49,118 bases of DNA from Rikenellaceae bacterium. Its GTDB lineage: Bacteria > Bacteroidota > Bacteroidia > Bacteroidales > Rikenellaceae. The position numbers and the translations under genes are program-made. The stretch spans positions 1 to 49,118 of the forward strand of contig SUZO01000022.1 of NCBI GenBank assembly GCA_015059805.1, read 5' to 3'. Position 1 is the stretch's first letter. Every line of letters begins with the position of its first letter. Shown here in pieces: positions 9,146-17,706 of the stretch. The notes beneath the pieces were generated by a model. The model was not told where the DNA came from. It saw only the letters and a list, made by a program, of their open reading frames with translations, and made no database searches.

Positions 9146-9592
9146 TTATTTTATATCAAAAACTTGTATCTTCTCTATTGTCGCCATTGCAAGGTCTATA
9201 TCTTGAGCCATGGCGCTAAAAATCTGCTCAGCCTCAGCCATTGCCACCTCTCTATCCTCAACCTGCACGCCGTCTATGTAACAGATAAGTGACGGCTCTG
9301 CTTTGGGCTGCTCTACCCAGATAAAAAGTCCCAAAAGTAGCGCCGCTGCCACTGCTACTGCCGACAATCCACTGTATAGTACTCTGAGGCGAGGCTTTGG
9401 GCTCTTTAGTAGCTGGCTGCTCTTCACCTGCTTTGAGTGATCAAAGGCTGCAAAGATTGCCTTGTATGGCAGTAAATCGGCTGGAATATCCTCTGCCGAG
9501 GCAAAATATTGGGACAACTCTCGCTCCTGCTCTATGGTTGTCTGAGCCTCAAAATATAGCTCTAACAACTCTCTTACTCTACTCAGTTCCAT
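9146..9592 (-). CDS. Probable anti-sigma factor (single-pass membrane protein)
   Basis: 148 aa. A cytosolic-type N-terminal part of ~60 residues (ELLELYFEAQTTIEQERELS, then AEDIPADLLPYKAIF) is followed by a single hydrophobic helix (GLSAVAVAAALLLGLFIWV, ~residues 75-93) and a short outer part. Its start overlaps the end of the ECF sigma gene by 14 nt. This layout and coupling are those of membrane anti-sigma factors, but no zinc-binding (ZAS) motif is visible, so the role is inferred from context. Confidence 0.6.
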   Translation of the reverse strand: MELSRVRELLELYFEAQTTIEQERELSQYFASAEDIPADLLPYKAIFAAFDHSKQVKSSQLLKSPKPRLRVLYSGLSAVAVAAALLLGLFIWVEQPKAEPSLICYIDGVQVEDREVAMAEAEQIFSAMAQDIDLAMATIEKIQVFDIK

Positions 9593-10079
9593 AATTCATC
9601 GCTTTTAATATCTGCTCCCTCACACTCTTTCTCGCTCGTGAAAGGTTCATTCTGACACTTGTCTGGTCGCACTCTAACACCTCCGCTATCTCCTCTAACT
9701 CATAACCCTCGACATCGCGCATCTGAATTGCCACCCTCTGCTTTTCTGGTAGCGCAGAGATAACCTTTACTGTATATTGAGCAATATCGTTTATAACTAC
9801 CCCCTTAATACCATCCTCAACCTCTCTGTCTGCAATCTCAACTGTAACTTTGCGCATTCGTAGACGGTCTATGGCAAGATTGCGAGCCATGCGACACAGA
9901 TAGGCACGAGGGTAGTGGCTCGCAAGTACAGCATCTCTTGCCCTCCACGCCTTCTCATATATATCTTGCACAATATCCTCCGCCTCAACATCACTACCAG
10001 TAATGCTCAACGCTAAACGGTAGAGTGTATCTTTTGCCGAGAGTACAAGATTGGTATATTGCTCTGTTGTCGTTTTCAA
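9579..10079 (-). CDS. RNA polymerase ECF-type sigma factor (TTG start proposed)
   Basis: 166 aa with the proposed TTG start at 10079. Region 2 is seen in SDVEAEDIVQDIYEKAWRAR and HYPRAYLCRMARNLAIDRLR; region 4 in ALPEKQRVAIQMRDVEGYEL and the helix-turn-helix DQTSVRMNLSRARKSVREQI. The frame stays open upstream to an ATG at 10241, inside proS, but that 54-residue extension crosses the proS stop and a hairpin and shows no homology, so a start at the TTG before KTTTEQYTNLVLSAKDTLYR is preferred. It probably controls its own operon: anti-sigma, barrel, DUF4252. Confidence 0.85.
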   Translation of the reverse strand: MKTTTEQYTNLVLSAKDTLYRLALSITGSDVEAEDIVQDIYEKAWRARDAVLASHYPRAYLCRMARNLAIDRLRMRKVTVEIADREVEDGIKGVVINDIAQYTVKVISALPEKQRVAIQMRDVEGYELEEIAEVLECDQTSVRMNLSRARKSVREQILKAMNYGTE

Positions 10080-10118
10080 AGTTGTCTCTGTTTGTTTCTC
10101 TTGTCGTCTATATAACGC

Positions 10119-10153
10119 ACAACGACCCCGAAATGTAACATCGAGGTCGTTGT
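10119..10153. terminator. Hairpin between proS and the sigma factor gene
   Basis: A perfect 9-bp stem (ACAACGACC / GGTCGTTGT) with a secondary CGA/TCG pairing inside lies between the proS stop and the proposed sigma start. The T-run is on the plus-strand side, so it is not a textbook terminator for proS (minus), but it may attenuate read-through from proS into the sigma operon. Confidence 0.5.
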
Positions 10154-10183
10154 TTTTTATACTTTTTAGGATATACCTATCTA

Positions 10184-11668
10184 TTAGTAGCTCTTTGCGA
10201 ACAGTACGCGGCAGTGTGAAGGCTTGCCGGTAAAGATACACTTGCCCTCCTCTGGCTCTGCATCCATAGGAATACAGCGGATAGTCGCCTTTGTTGCATC
10301 CTTGATTGCCTGCTCGGTCTCTGGAGTGCCATCCCAGTGTGCTGAGATAAAGCCACCCTTATTGTTGAGTACCTCAACGAACTCCTCCCAAGTATCAACC
10401 TTAGTAATCATAGAGTCGCGGAAGTTAAGAGCCTTAGTATATATATTTGCCTGAATCTCGTCAAGCAGGGCTGCAATGCGCTCTACGATACCCTCCTGAG
10501 ATACAGTCTCCTTTGTAAGTGTGTCACGACGAGCAAGCTCAATAGTGCCATTCTGAAGGTCGCGCTGACCGAGTGCAAGGCGTACAGGCACACCCTTAAG
10601 CTCATACTCAGCAAACTTAAAGCCTGGGCGGAGGTTGTCGCGGTCATCAACCTTCACGCGGATACCGAGAGCAGTAAGTCCATCAGCAATCTCGTTCATC
10701 TTTGCGCGTGCTGCAGCAAGCTGCTCCTCACCCTTGTAGATAGGGACAATAACAACCTGAATAGGCGCGAGCTTTGGAGGAAGCACAAGACCGTTATTGT
10801 CAGAGTGAGCCATAATAAGCGCACCCATTAGTCGTGTAGAGACACCCCAAGAGGTTGCCCATACATGCTCCAGCTTACCCTCGCGGTTCGCAAACTTAAC
10901 GTCAAATGCCTTAGCGAAGTTCTGACCTAAGAAGTGAGATGTACCGCTCTGCAGAGCCTTACCGTCCTGCATAAGAGCCTCGATAGTAAGGGTATCCTCT
11001 GCACCAGCAAAGCGCTCATTTGGAGATTTGTGACCCACAACAACTGGCAGACACATCCACTCCTGAGCAAACTTCTGGTATACATAGATCATCTTTGTAG
11101 CCTCAGCAATAGCCTCCTCTTTGGTCTCGTGAGCGGTGTGACCCTCCTGCCAGAGGAACTCGGCAGTACGCAGGAAGAGGCGGGTACGCATCTCCCAACG
11201 AACAACATTTGCCCACTGGTTGCAGAGAATTGGTAGGTCGCGGTAAGATGTAATCCAGTTCTTGTAGGTGTTCCAGATGATAGTCTCTGATGTAGGGCGC
11301 ACGATAAGCTCCTCCTCAAGGCGAGCCTCTGGGTCTACAACAACGCCCTTACCCGCTGGGTCGTTCTTCAGACGGTAGTGTGTCACTACAGCGCACTCCT
11401 TAGCAAAGCCCTCAACGTGGCTCGCCTCACGAGAGAAGAAAGACTTAGGGATAAAGAGTGGGAAGTAGGCATTCTGCACACCAGTCTGCTTGAACATATC
11501 GTCAAGCACACGCTGCATACGCTCCCAAATAGCATAACCGTATGGCTTGATAACCATACAACCACGAACAGCTGAGTTCTCAGCCAGTCCAGCCTTAACA
11601 ACCAAATCGTTATACCACTGTGAGTAGTTCTCCTCCGACTTGGTCAAATCCTTTAATTCTACTGCCAT
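10184..11668 (-). CDS. proS: Prolyl-tRNA synthetase (eukaryote/archaea-like type)
   Basis: 494 aa. Charges tRNA-Pro with proline in the cytosol. Class II catalytic motifs are visible: motif 2 [20 protein letters not shown], the ATP/proline pocket [18 protein letters not shown], and motif 3 [20 protein letters not shown]. It lacks the INS editing domain of the E. coli type and ends in the C-terminal zinc-type domain ([20 protein letters not shown], then [10 protein letters not shown]) with the conserved terminal Tyr, so it belongs to the shorter ProS form. A TATCTTTG element lies 30 nt upstream. Confidence 0.97.
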   Translation of the reverse strand: MAVELKDLTKSEENYSQWYNDLVVKAGLAENSAVRGCMVIKPYGYAIWERMQRVLDDMFKQTGVQNAYFPLFIPKSFFSREASHVEGFAKECAVVTHYRLKNDPAGKGVVVDPEARLEEELIVRPTSETIIWNTYKNWITSYRDLPILCNQWANVVRWEMRTRLFLRTAEFLWQEGHTAHETKEEAIAEATKMIYVYQKFAQEWMCLPVVVGHKSPNERFAGAEDTLTIEALMQDGKALQSGTSHFLGQNFAKAFDVKFANREGKLEHVWATSWGVSTRLMGALIMAHSDNNGLVLPPKLAPIQVVIVPIYKGEEQLAAARAKMNEIADGLTALGIRVKVDDRDNLRPGFKFAEYELKGVPVRLALGQRDLQNGTIELARRDTLTKETVSQEGIVERIAALLDEIQANIYTKALNFRDSMITKVDTWEEFVEVLNNKGGFISAHWDGTPETEQAIKDATKATIRCIPMDAEPEEGKCIFTGKPSHCRVLFAKSY

Positions 11669-11697
11669 ATATTTTGTCTGTTTTAGTTTCCAACTGA

Positions 11698-11705
11698 CAA
11701 AGATA
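11698..11705 (-). promoter_or_regulatory. proS promoter -7 element
   Basis: Minus-strand TATCTTTG, matching TAnnTTTG, lies 30 nt upstream of the proS ATG. No clear -33 partner was found. Confidence 0.45.
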
Positions 11706-12082
11706 CAACAATTTTGGATAAAAATACCGCTTAATAGGATTTTAGTTGCAAAGCGGGTAGATTTATCACCTCAACACAAAAAAAGAGAGCTGAAAAAAAT
11801 CAACCCTCTTGGAAAAACACTTTCCCTTTAACAAAACATTACATTTAGATACGCCGAGAAAAGAACGGTTATGAATAGAAATGATGCGACGTATCTTACC
11901 AAAATCCTTTCGTGGTGCAAATGTATGGCGTTTTTTTGAAGAGAAAAAATAATTTCAACGAAACCAACTTTTTACTCAACAGAAACCACATTTTGCAAAA
12001 TTTTTATGGTAAAAGATGGGGCTTTGATAGGCGTGTGAGGGCTATTTTTGTAGATTATGTGGTGCATTTCCACTTTATTTGT
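11706..12082. other. Intergenic region between divergent proS and DUF2520 genes
   Basis: About 380 AT-rich bases with no supported gene. An imperfect long hairpin is formed by AGATACG (11847-11853) and CGTATCT (11890-11896). An open frame reading into the DUF2520 gene from 11912 is not supported as coding because its residues are not protein-like. Confidence 0.5.
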
Positions 12083-12090
12083 TATCTTTG
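12083..12090 (+). promoter_or_regulatory. Promoter -7 element abutting the DUF2520 start
   Basis: TATCTTTG ends 4 nt before the ATG at 12095. If this is the promoter, transcription would start at or within the start codon and the mRNA would be essentially leaderless. Confidence 0.5.
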
Positions 12091-12094
12091 CGTT

Positions 12095-12880
12095 ATGAAA
12101 AGTTATAAAGTAATTATTGTCGGCAGTGGCAATGTCGCCGAGGCTTTTGCAAGGGCGCTCCGTACCACTTCGCACCAGGTCGTTCAGGTGTATGCGCGTA
12201 ATGGTGAGCGCGGCAAATATGTCGCCTCTTTGGCAGGTGCGGAGTATTGTGGTTGCGCGGCAGAGCTTAAAGCGGCGGAGTTGTACCTTATCTGCGTTAG
12301 CGACCGCGCCATTGCACAGGTGGCGGCAGCGTTGCCATTTGCTAAGGGGGCTATTGTTGCACATACGGCTGGCTGCGGTACGCTTGAGATGTTGCCAGAG
12401 GGTGTTCGTCGGGCAATTGTCTACCCTTTCCAGACCTTCTCAATCGGCAGAGTTATCAATTTTAGAGAGATATTCCTATTTGTTGAGGCTCAAGATGAGG
12501 CTACATACAATGAAGCGGAGGCATTTGCTAAGAGTTTGACAGGCAATGTTTTACCAGCAGATGCTGCGCTGCGTGAGAAGATACACCTTACGGGCGTTCT
12601 TACATCTAACTTTGTAAATAATATGTATGCTACAGCGGCTGAGCTGCTTGCTGGTGCGGGTCTTGACTTTGAAGTTGTCGCACCACTTATAGCCGAGACG
12701 GCGGCAAAGGCGCTGGATAGCCGACAACCCGCACAGGTGCAGACAGGACCTGCCGTAAGGGGTGATATGCAGACCTTAGAGCGTCATCGCAAGTTGATTG
12801 GCGAGAATGAGGTGCTACGAAAAATGTATGATATAATAAGTGAAAATATATGGAGAATAAGAGAAACTTCAAAGAGGTAA
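12095..12880 (+). CDS. DUF2520 / Rossmann-like oxidoreductase-type protein
   Basis: 261 aa from the ATG at 12095. The N-terminus SYKVIIVGSGNVAEAFARAL is a dinucleotide-binding GxGxxA fold; YLICVSDRAIAQVAAAL and VAHTAGCGTLEML follow, and the second half (IHLTGVLTSNFVNNMYATAA) is the helical DUF2520 domain, resembling pyrroline-5-carboxylate reductase and F420-type enzymes. Substrate unknown. A longer open frame starts at 11912, but the added 61 residues are not conserved-looking. The 3' end overlaps kdsC by 31 nt. Confidence 0.85.
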   Translation: MKSYKVIIVGSGNVAEAFARALRTTSHQVVQVYARNGERGKYVASLAGAEYCGCAAELKAAELYLICVSDRAIAQVAAALPFAKGAIVAHTAGCGTLEMLPEGVRRAIVYPFQTFSIGRVINFREIFLFVEAQDEATYNEAEAFAKSLTGNVLPADAALREKIHLTGVLTSNFVNNMYATAAELLAGAGLDFEVVAPLIAETAAKALDSRQPAQVQTGPAVRGDMQTLERHRKLIGENEVLRKMYDIISENIWRIRETSKR

Positions 12881-13410
12881 TTGCCGACGTTGAGGCATTT
12901 ATCTTTGATGTGGACGGTGTGATGACCGACGGCAAGATTATCCCTATTGAGGGTGGAGACTTTATCCGTTGCTACTACGCTAAGGATGGCTATGCCCTTG
13001 CCTATGCAGTCAAGCACGGATATAATGTCTGCGTTATCTCTGGTGGCTTTGGTAACAACCTTGAGTCGCGTATGCGCCGCTTGGGTATTGAACACCGCTA
13101 TCTCGGTTGTATGGATAAGATTGCGGCACTTGAGGACTTTGCCGCTAAGACGGGCGTAAACCTTCAGAATGCAATATATATGGGTGACGATATTCCAGAC
13201 CTTGAGTGTATGCGCCACGTGGGTATCCCTGTAGCCCCTGCAGATGCTTGTACAGAGGTTCTTGAGGTTGCTCGCTATATCTCTGAGTATAACGGTGGTG
13301 CAGGTGCTGTACGCGATATTATTGAGCAGGTGCTGCGCGTGCAGGGCAAGTGGGCGCTTGATTGTCAGGGAGTTATCGCTTCAGATGCAAAAGATACCGC
13401 TTCACGATGA
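12850..13410 (+). CDS. kdsC: 3-deoxy-D-manno-octulosonate 8-phosphate phosphatase (KdsC type)
   Basis: 186 aa. A C0-type HAD phosphatase removing the phosphate from KDO-8-P on the way to the lipopolysaccharide core sugar KDO. Seen are the nucleophile motif FIFDVDGVMTDG, the CVISGG motif II region, and motif IV YMGDDIPDLECM, followed by APADACTEV, typical of KdsC. The protein has a slightly long C-terminus (QGKWALDCQGVIASDAKD). Overlaps DUF2520 upstream and the CYTH gene downstream (ATGA), so the three are coupled. Confidence 0.9.
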   Translation: MENKRNFKEVIADVEAFIFDVDGVMTDGKIIPIEGGDFIRCYYAKDGYALAYAVKHGYNVCVISGGFGNNLESRMRRLGIEHRYLGCMDKIAALEDFAAKTGVNLQNAIYMGDDIPDLECMRHVGIPVAPADACTEVLEVARYISEYNGGAGAVRDIIEQVLRVQGKWALDCQGVIASDAKDTASR

Positions 13411-13874
13411 AGGAGATAGAGCGTAAATATCTCGTTTCAGATGACGGCTTTATCTCTCAAGCTTATAGCAGTAGCCGCATTGCGCAGGGTTATCTTTGTG
13501 CTCGCCGCGTTACGGCAAGGGTGAGAATCTATGGCGACAAGGGATTTATCACCTTTAAGGGTAAGAGTAAAGATCGGGGGTTGAGCCGCTTTGAGTTTGA
13601 GCGGGAGATTCCTCTGCGCTGCGCTGAGAGGCTGCTCACTCGTTGCCGAGGCATTGTGGAGAAGGTTCGCCACCTTGTCAATTATGGGGGTTATACCTGG
13701 GAGGTGGACCAATTTACTGGCAGAAACGAAGGTCTTGTTGTTGCCGAGGTAGAGCTGAAGAGTACCACTGAAAACCCACCCCTACCAGAGTGGGTCTGGA
13801 AAGAGGTAACCTCAGACTTCCACTATCGCAACTCCTACTTAGCACAAAAGCCTTATACAGAGTGGTTTAAGTAG
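13407..13874 (+). CDS. CYTH-domain protein (triphosphate-tunnel family)
   Basis: 155 aa from the ATG at 13407, which overlaps the kdsC stop as ATGA. The N-terminal EIERKYLV is the ExExK signature of CYTH proteins, followed by basic strands RVRIYGDKGFITFKGKS and FEFEREIP and the acidic VAEVELKS. Such short single-domain members are inorganic triphosphatases or inactive relatives. The ORF can be extended upstream to 13362, but that part lies within kdsC in another frame. Confidence 0.88.
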   Translation: MKEIERKYLVSDDGFISQAYSSSRIAQGYLCARRVTARVRIYGDKGFITFKGKSKDRGLSRFEFEREIPLRCAERLLTRCRGIVEKVRHLVNYGGYTWEVDQFTGRNEGLVVAEVELKSTTENPPLPEWVWKEVTSDFHYRNSYLAQKPYTEWFK

Positions 13875-13877
13875 AAA

Positions 13878-14891
13878 TCAATCCACAATAATACCAGCAT
13901 TCTTTAGATATATCTTTATCTGCAGTGCAACACTATATGCGAGATTGACAGGGACGGCGTTACCTACCATTTTATAACCATAATCTACATCGTTATAGAT
14001 AAATTGGAAGTTATCTGGGAAACCTTGTATTCTAGCAACTTCTCTTACACTCATACGACGATACAGATGTTCACATCCCGGAACAAAACGAAAACGATTA
14101 AGACCTATATTCTCCATTTTAGGAGCTTGAGGGTGGAGCTGACACTGACGCCCACTTGCTTGAACTGTAAAGCCTGGTTCATCCCAACCTCTAACGCGAT
14201 TTCTTGACATAAATATAGGAGAATACGACCCGATATAGTACTCGTGGTTTGCGACAATACAGTCATCTCCATTTGTTTTATTCTTCTCTTTCGCTGGAAT
14301 TGCACTATCTTTCAAATCCCAAATCACATCCTTTAGAGTTAAGCGACAGTCTATAGGTGTAGGGTAAGTAAAAAACGGAATATTTACGTCTTTACGAAAT
14401 CCTATAAAGAATACCCTCTCTCTATCCTCAGCAACACCAAAATCTTTAGCGTTTAGTAACTTAAGATTGACGTTGTATCCAATATCTTCAAAGAGTGATA
14501 TAAACTCCTGTACTGCTTTACGGTGTCGTGCAGCAAGCATACCAGAAACGTTCTCAGCGACAAAGAAAACAGGTCTTTTATCCCTTATTACGCGGATATA
14601 TTCATAGAACAATTGTCCGCGTCTATCTTCAATACCTTTCAGAGTTCCAGCCTCGCTCCACGACTGGCACGGAGGTCCTCCAATAATACCGATAATGTTA
14701 TCTGGCAATGCAGATGAGTCTATCTTGCGAATATCCCCCTCAATAAGCTCAACATCTGGAAAATTAGCTCTAAATGTAGGAGTTATCTTTTTATCCCATT
14801 CATTTGCAACAATAGTCCTAAACCCAGCTTTATAAAAGCCGAGATCCATACCACCTGCTCCTGAAAATAGACTTATAAGATTCATATTCAC
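13878..14891 (-). CDS. DNA (cytosine-5) methyltransferase of a type II R-M system
   Basis: 337 aa. Transfers a methyl group from SAM to C5 of cytosine. Motif [13 protein letters not shown], motif [11 protein letters not shown] with catalytic Cys75, motif VI AENV (~112-115), motif [16 protein letters not shown], motif IX region [15 protein letters not shown] and motif [15 protein letters not shown] are complete, so it should be active. It is divergent from the control and endonuclease genes. The start may also be the ATG at 14885. Target sequence is not predictable here. Codon usage is more AT-rich than neighbours, consistent with horizontal gain. Confidence 0.95.
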   Translation of the reverse strand: MNMNLISLFSGAGGMDLGFYKAGFRTIVANEWDKKITPTFRANFPDVELIEGDIRKIDSSALPDNIIGIIGGPPCQSWSEAGTLKGIEDRRGQLFYEYIRVIRDKRPVFFVAENVSGMLAARHRKAVQEFISLFEDIGYNVNLKLLNAKDFGVAEDRERVFFIGFRKDVNIPFFTYPTPIDCRLTLKDVIWDLKDSAIPAKEKNKTNGDDCIVANHEYYIGSYSPIFMSRNRVRGWDEPGFTVQASGRQCQLHPQAPKMENIGLNRFRFVPGCEHLYRRMSVREVARIQGFPDNFQFIYNDVDYGYKMVGNAVPVNLAYSVALQIKIYLKNAGIIVD

Positions 14892-14901
14892 AATTTGGCG
14901 A

Positions 14902-14932
14902 CAAAGTTAATACAAATTATAGATTTTGCAAA
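14902..14932 (-). promoter_or_regulatory. Methyltransferase promoter
   Basis: Minus strand TTTG (14932-14929), 19-nt spacer, TAACTTTG (14909-14902): a near-perfect Bacteroidota promoter 10 nt before the methyltransferase ATG. Confidence 0.65.
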
Positions 14933-14938
14933 TTACAC

Positions 14939-14973
14939 TTGTAGACAATAGTCCGTTGTATAATAGTCTACAA
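14939..14973. promoter_or_regulatory. Candidate C-protein operator (inverted repeat)
   Basis: TTGTAGAC (14939-14946) and GTCTACAA (14966-14973) form an 8-bp inverted repeat with a 19-nt spacer; related TAGTC/TACAATAGCCTAC copies lie between and just after. It covers the TTG of the C-gene promoter and abuts the methyltransferase -33 element, where a C-protein would be expected to bind. Confidence 0.5.
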
Positions 14974-14986
14974 TAGCCTACTTTTG
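14956..14986 (+). promoter_or_regulatory. C-protein/endonuclease promoter
   Basis: TTG (14956-14958), 20-nt spacer, TACTTTTG (14979-14986); the ATG follows 6 nt later, so the mRNA would have almost no leader. Confidence 0.55.
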
Positions 14987-14992
14987 TAACCT

Positions 14993-15193
14993 ATGAACAT
15001 AAATGAAATTTTTGGAGCAAATGTGCGCAAACTTCGACTTGAAAAGGGGTTATCGCAGGAGAAATTGGCTAACTTAGCCAATATAGATCGTACATACCTA
15101 CCAGATATAGAGTCCGGACGTCGCAATTTATCTCTTGTGGTGGCAGAAAAGATTGCCTTAGCTTTGGGTGTTGAACTTAAGAACTTATTGTAA
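14993..15193 (+). CDS. XRE-family helix-turn-helix controller (C protein) of R-M system
   Basis: 66 aa, almost wholly one HTH domain: NVRKLRLEKGLSQEKLANLA, then IDRTYLPDIESGRRNLSLV. The residues RTYLPDIESGRRN correspond to the recognition helix and following turn of restriction control proteins. It lies directly before the endonuclease, whose ATG overlaps the C stop (TAATG), and opposite the methyltransferase. Its expected role is delayed activation of the endonuclease and repression at high level. Confidence 0.88.
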   Translation: MNINEIFGANVRKLRLEKGLSQEKLANLANIDRTYLPDIESGRRNLSLVVAEKIALALGVELKNLL

Positions 15194-16092
15194 TGGCAAG
15201 ATTTATTCAATCCGAACAATATATTATTTCGCTCTTCAAACTTGGTCATCAGTTTGACTTTGGTGGAAGACAGTATACTGTAAAGAGGGTTGGCAAACCT
15301 CGTCCCTCAGAGGGTGAGTGTAAGACCGATGTCTATATTGCAGCTACAGACAATCAGGAACACACTATAGAGATAAAAATCTCCATCAAACAAACCAATG
15401 CAAATTTTATTGAGAATAAGATCTCTTTAGAGCGTGCTATTGAGATTTTTGGAGATGATGCGCAAAAGATTATAGCTACTGCAACAAGTGGTATAAAAGA
15501 TAGTTTTGATGCTGATTATCTGATTTGTATTGACAACTATAGACGAACAAAGGCTGGATCTTTTAAGCTCGGGTGGAAATTTGAATTACTCAATAAGGTT
15601 AGTGGAGATAAATCTGGTTTACTCACACTCTCTGATAGTCAGAAAATAGGGATTTTCTCGGGAGATAATCTCTCTGAGGCAAAGCGTAACTGTAAAGTTT
15701 GTGGGGAAGTTATTCCCAATTCAGGCGTGGCAAACTACATTCTTGAATATGATGGTAGTGAAATCTCTTTACAACAATGTTTAGATAGTATTGTTCCTAT
15801 AGCAGAGTATGCACAACGACAAAATATATATTTTGCTTGTAAAGCGCTCAATTATCGTATTTATGCCGATAAGTGGGATGGAGATAGACCTTTAGCGGTC
15901 TATGTAGATTGGTCAGTTAAGGATGGTAAACTGCACGGAGAGATTGTCTATCATTGTCCACTTGAAGTGAGGGGTAATAGCGTTGGGGAGAGGTTAAAAG
16001 CTTGTTTGCAAGAGCTTGGCATAGCAAAAGGGAATTTTAATGAGTTGTTAAGCTACACTGACAAAAATATGAAAATTTACAAAAAGATATAG
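15193..16092 (+). CDS. Type II restriction endonuclease (PD-(D/E)XK type)
   Basis: 299 aa. Cuts unmethylated DNA at the site protected by the adjacent methyltransferase (inferred from context). A plausible catalytic core is SEGECKTDVYIAATD followed by HTIEIKISIKQ: Asp46 and Glu60-Ile-Lys62 fit D-X13-EXK. A short CxxC segment (CKVCGEVIPNSG, ~174-185) may bind metal. I do not recognise a named subtype. Its start overlaps the C-protein stop (base 15193), and tdk follows after 3 nt. Confidence 0.8.
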   Translation: MARFIQSEQYIISLFKLGHQFDFGGRQYTVKRVGKPRPSEGECKTDVYIAATDNQEHTIEIKISIKQTNANFIENKISLERAIEIFGDDAQKIIATATSGIKDSFDADYLICIDNYRRTKAGSFKLGWKFELLNKVSGDKSGLLTLSDSQKIGIFSGDNLSEAKRNCKVCGEVIPNSGVANYILEYDGSEISLQQCLDSIVPIAEYAQRQNIYFACKALNYRIYADKWDGDRPLAVYVDWSVKDGKLHGEIVYHCPLEVRGNSVGERLKACLQELGIAKGNFNELLSYTDKNMKIYKKI

Positions 16093-16095
16093 ACT

Positions 16096-16668
16096 ATGTT
16101 TTTAGAGAATGCCAGCCAGAAGGGTTGGATTGAGGTTATTTGCGGCTCAATGTTTTCGGGAAAGACCGAAGAGCTTATTCGCCGCCTTCGTCGCGCAGAG
16201 TTTGCGCACCTTAAAGTAGAGATTTTTAAGCCGTGCATAGATGTGCGCTACTCAGAGGATGAGGTTGTGTCACACAACGCAACTACTATCCGCTCTACAC
16301 CTGTAGAGTCGTCGCAGAATATTCTGCTTCTTGCCTCTGATGTAGATGTTGTGGGTATTGACGAGGCTCAATTTTTTGACCGAGGGATTATTGACGTATG
16401 TCGCACCCTTGCTAATAGTGGTATCCGTGTGATTGTTGCGGGTTTGGATATGGACTATTTAGGCAAACCGTTTGGTCCAATGCCCGACCTTATGGCAACG
16501 GCTGAGTATGTGACTAAGGTGCATGCGATATGTGTTCGTTGTGGTAACTTGGCACACCATTCGCACCGTCTTACGGCGGATAATGCCCTTGTGATGCTTG
16601 GCGAAAAGGATACTTATGAGCCAATTTGTCGCCACTGTTTTGCGGAGTTGTCCAAAAATGAACAATAA
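16096..16668 (+). CDS. tdk: Thymidine kinase
   Basis: 190 aa. Phosphorylates thymidine to dTMP in nucleotide salvage. P-loop [18 protein letters not shown] at the N-terminus, the DEAQFF motif (~residues 93-98), the lasso [18 protein letters not shown], and a zinc-binding set [13 protein letters not shown] ... CRHCF are present. Start at 16096 lies just 3 nt after the endonuclease, which suggests that the R-M island inserted immediately upstream of tdk and may now share transcripts with it. Confidence 0.96.
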   Translation: MFLENASQKGWIEVICGSMFSGKTEELIRRLRRAEFAHLKVEIFKPCIDVRYSEDEVVSHNATTIRSTPVESSQNILLLASDVDVVGIDEAQFFDRGIIDVCRTLANSGIRVIVAGLDMDYLGKPFGPMPDLMATAEYVTKVHAICVRCGNLAHHSHRLTADNALVMLGEKDTYEPICRHCFAELSKNEQ

Positions 16669-16707
16669 AAAATTAGAAGTCTCGTTTATATAGGAAATTG
16701 TCAGATT

Positions 16708-17706
16708 ATGAGCGAAGTAATAAACATCAAAGAACTTAATGAGCGTATTGAGCGAGAGTCGCTCTTTGTAGATACCCTCCGTCAGGAGATGGGTAAGGTT
16801 ATCGTTGGTCAGAGCCACCTGATAGATACACTTCTTATCGGACTGCTCTCAAATGGTCATATTCTTCTTGAGGGTGTGCCAGGTCTTGCTAAAACACTTG
16901 CTATTACCACCCTTGCCAAGGCTGTAGATGCCGATTTTTCGCGTATCCAGTTCACTCCAGACCTTCTCCCTGCCGATGTTGTGGGTACGCTAATCTACTC
17001 GCAGAAGAGTGAGGAGTTTACTGTCCGCAAGGGTCCAGTGTTTGCCAACTTTGTGCTTGCCGATGAGATTAACCGCTCCCCAGCAAAGGTGCAGTCAGCA
17101 CTTCTTGAGGCTATGCAGGAGCGTCAGGTGACTATCGGTGAGAGCACCTATCGCCTGCCAGAGCCGTTCCTTGTGCTTGCAACCCAGAACCCACTTGAGC
17201 AGGAGGGTACATATCCACTGCCAGAGGCGCAGGTAGACCGATTTATGCTCAAAGTAAAGATTTCGTATCCAAAGAAGTCGGAGGAGAGGGATATTGTCCG
17301 CATGAACCTCTCTGGTGCAGGTATGCCGGTGCCTAATAAGATTATCACACCGCAGGATATTGTCCGCGCACGCAAGGTTGTGGAGGATGTCTATATGGAC
17401 GAGAAGATTGAGAAGTATATCGTAGATATTATCTTCGCAACTCGTGAGCCTGCAGAGTATAACCTGCAGAAGTTGCAGTCGCTTATCGCCTATGGAGGCT
17501 CTCCACGTGCAAGTATCTCTCTTGCTAAGGCTGCACGTGCATACGCCTTTATCCGTCGCCGTGGTTATGTTATCCCAGAGGATGTACGCGCCGTGTGTCA
17601 CGACGTGCTTCGCCACCGTATCGGACTTACCTACGAGGCTGAGGCGGAGAATATCTCTACTGAGGAGATTATTACCGAGATTCTCAATAATGTTATTGTG
17701 CCATAA
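16708..17706 (+). CDS. MoxR-family AAA+ ATPase
   Basis: 332 aa. Walker A GVPGLAKT (~56-63), Walker B VLADEINRSPAKVQSALLEA, sensor region VLATQNPLEQEGTYPLPEAQ and DRFMLKV, then a C-terminal lid. MoxR ATPases act as chaperones for assembly of VWA-domain proteins, here most likely BatA and BatB encoded downstream. First gene of the Bat operon; the next start shares one base with its stop (TAATG). Confidence 0.93.
   Translation: MSEVINIKELNERIERESLFVDTLRQEMGKVIVGQSHLIDTLLIGLLSNGHILLEGVPGLAKTLAITTLAKAVDADFSRIQFTPDLLPADVVGTLIYSQKSEEFTVRKGPVFANFVLADEINRSPAKVQSALLEAMQERQVTIGESTYRLPEPFLVLATQNPLEQEGTYPLPEAQVDRFMLKVKISYPKKSEERDIVRMNLSGAGMPVPNKIITPQDIVRARKVVEDVYMDEKIEKYIVDIIFATREPAEYNLQKLQSLIAYGGSPRASISLAKAARAYAFIRRRGYVIPEDVRAVCHDVLRHRIGLTYEAEAENISTEEIITEILNNVIVP

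Noticed and set aside
10080..10241. Upstream extension of the ECF sigma frame into proS
   Set aside because: The extension crosses the proS stop and a hairpin and bears no sigma-like sequence.
11912..12094. Upstream extension of the DUF2520 frame by 61 codons
   Set aside because: Residues are not protein-like and a promoter -7 element lies within the extension.
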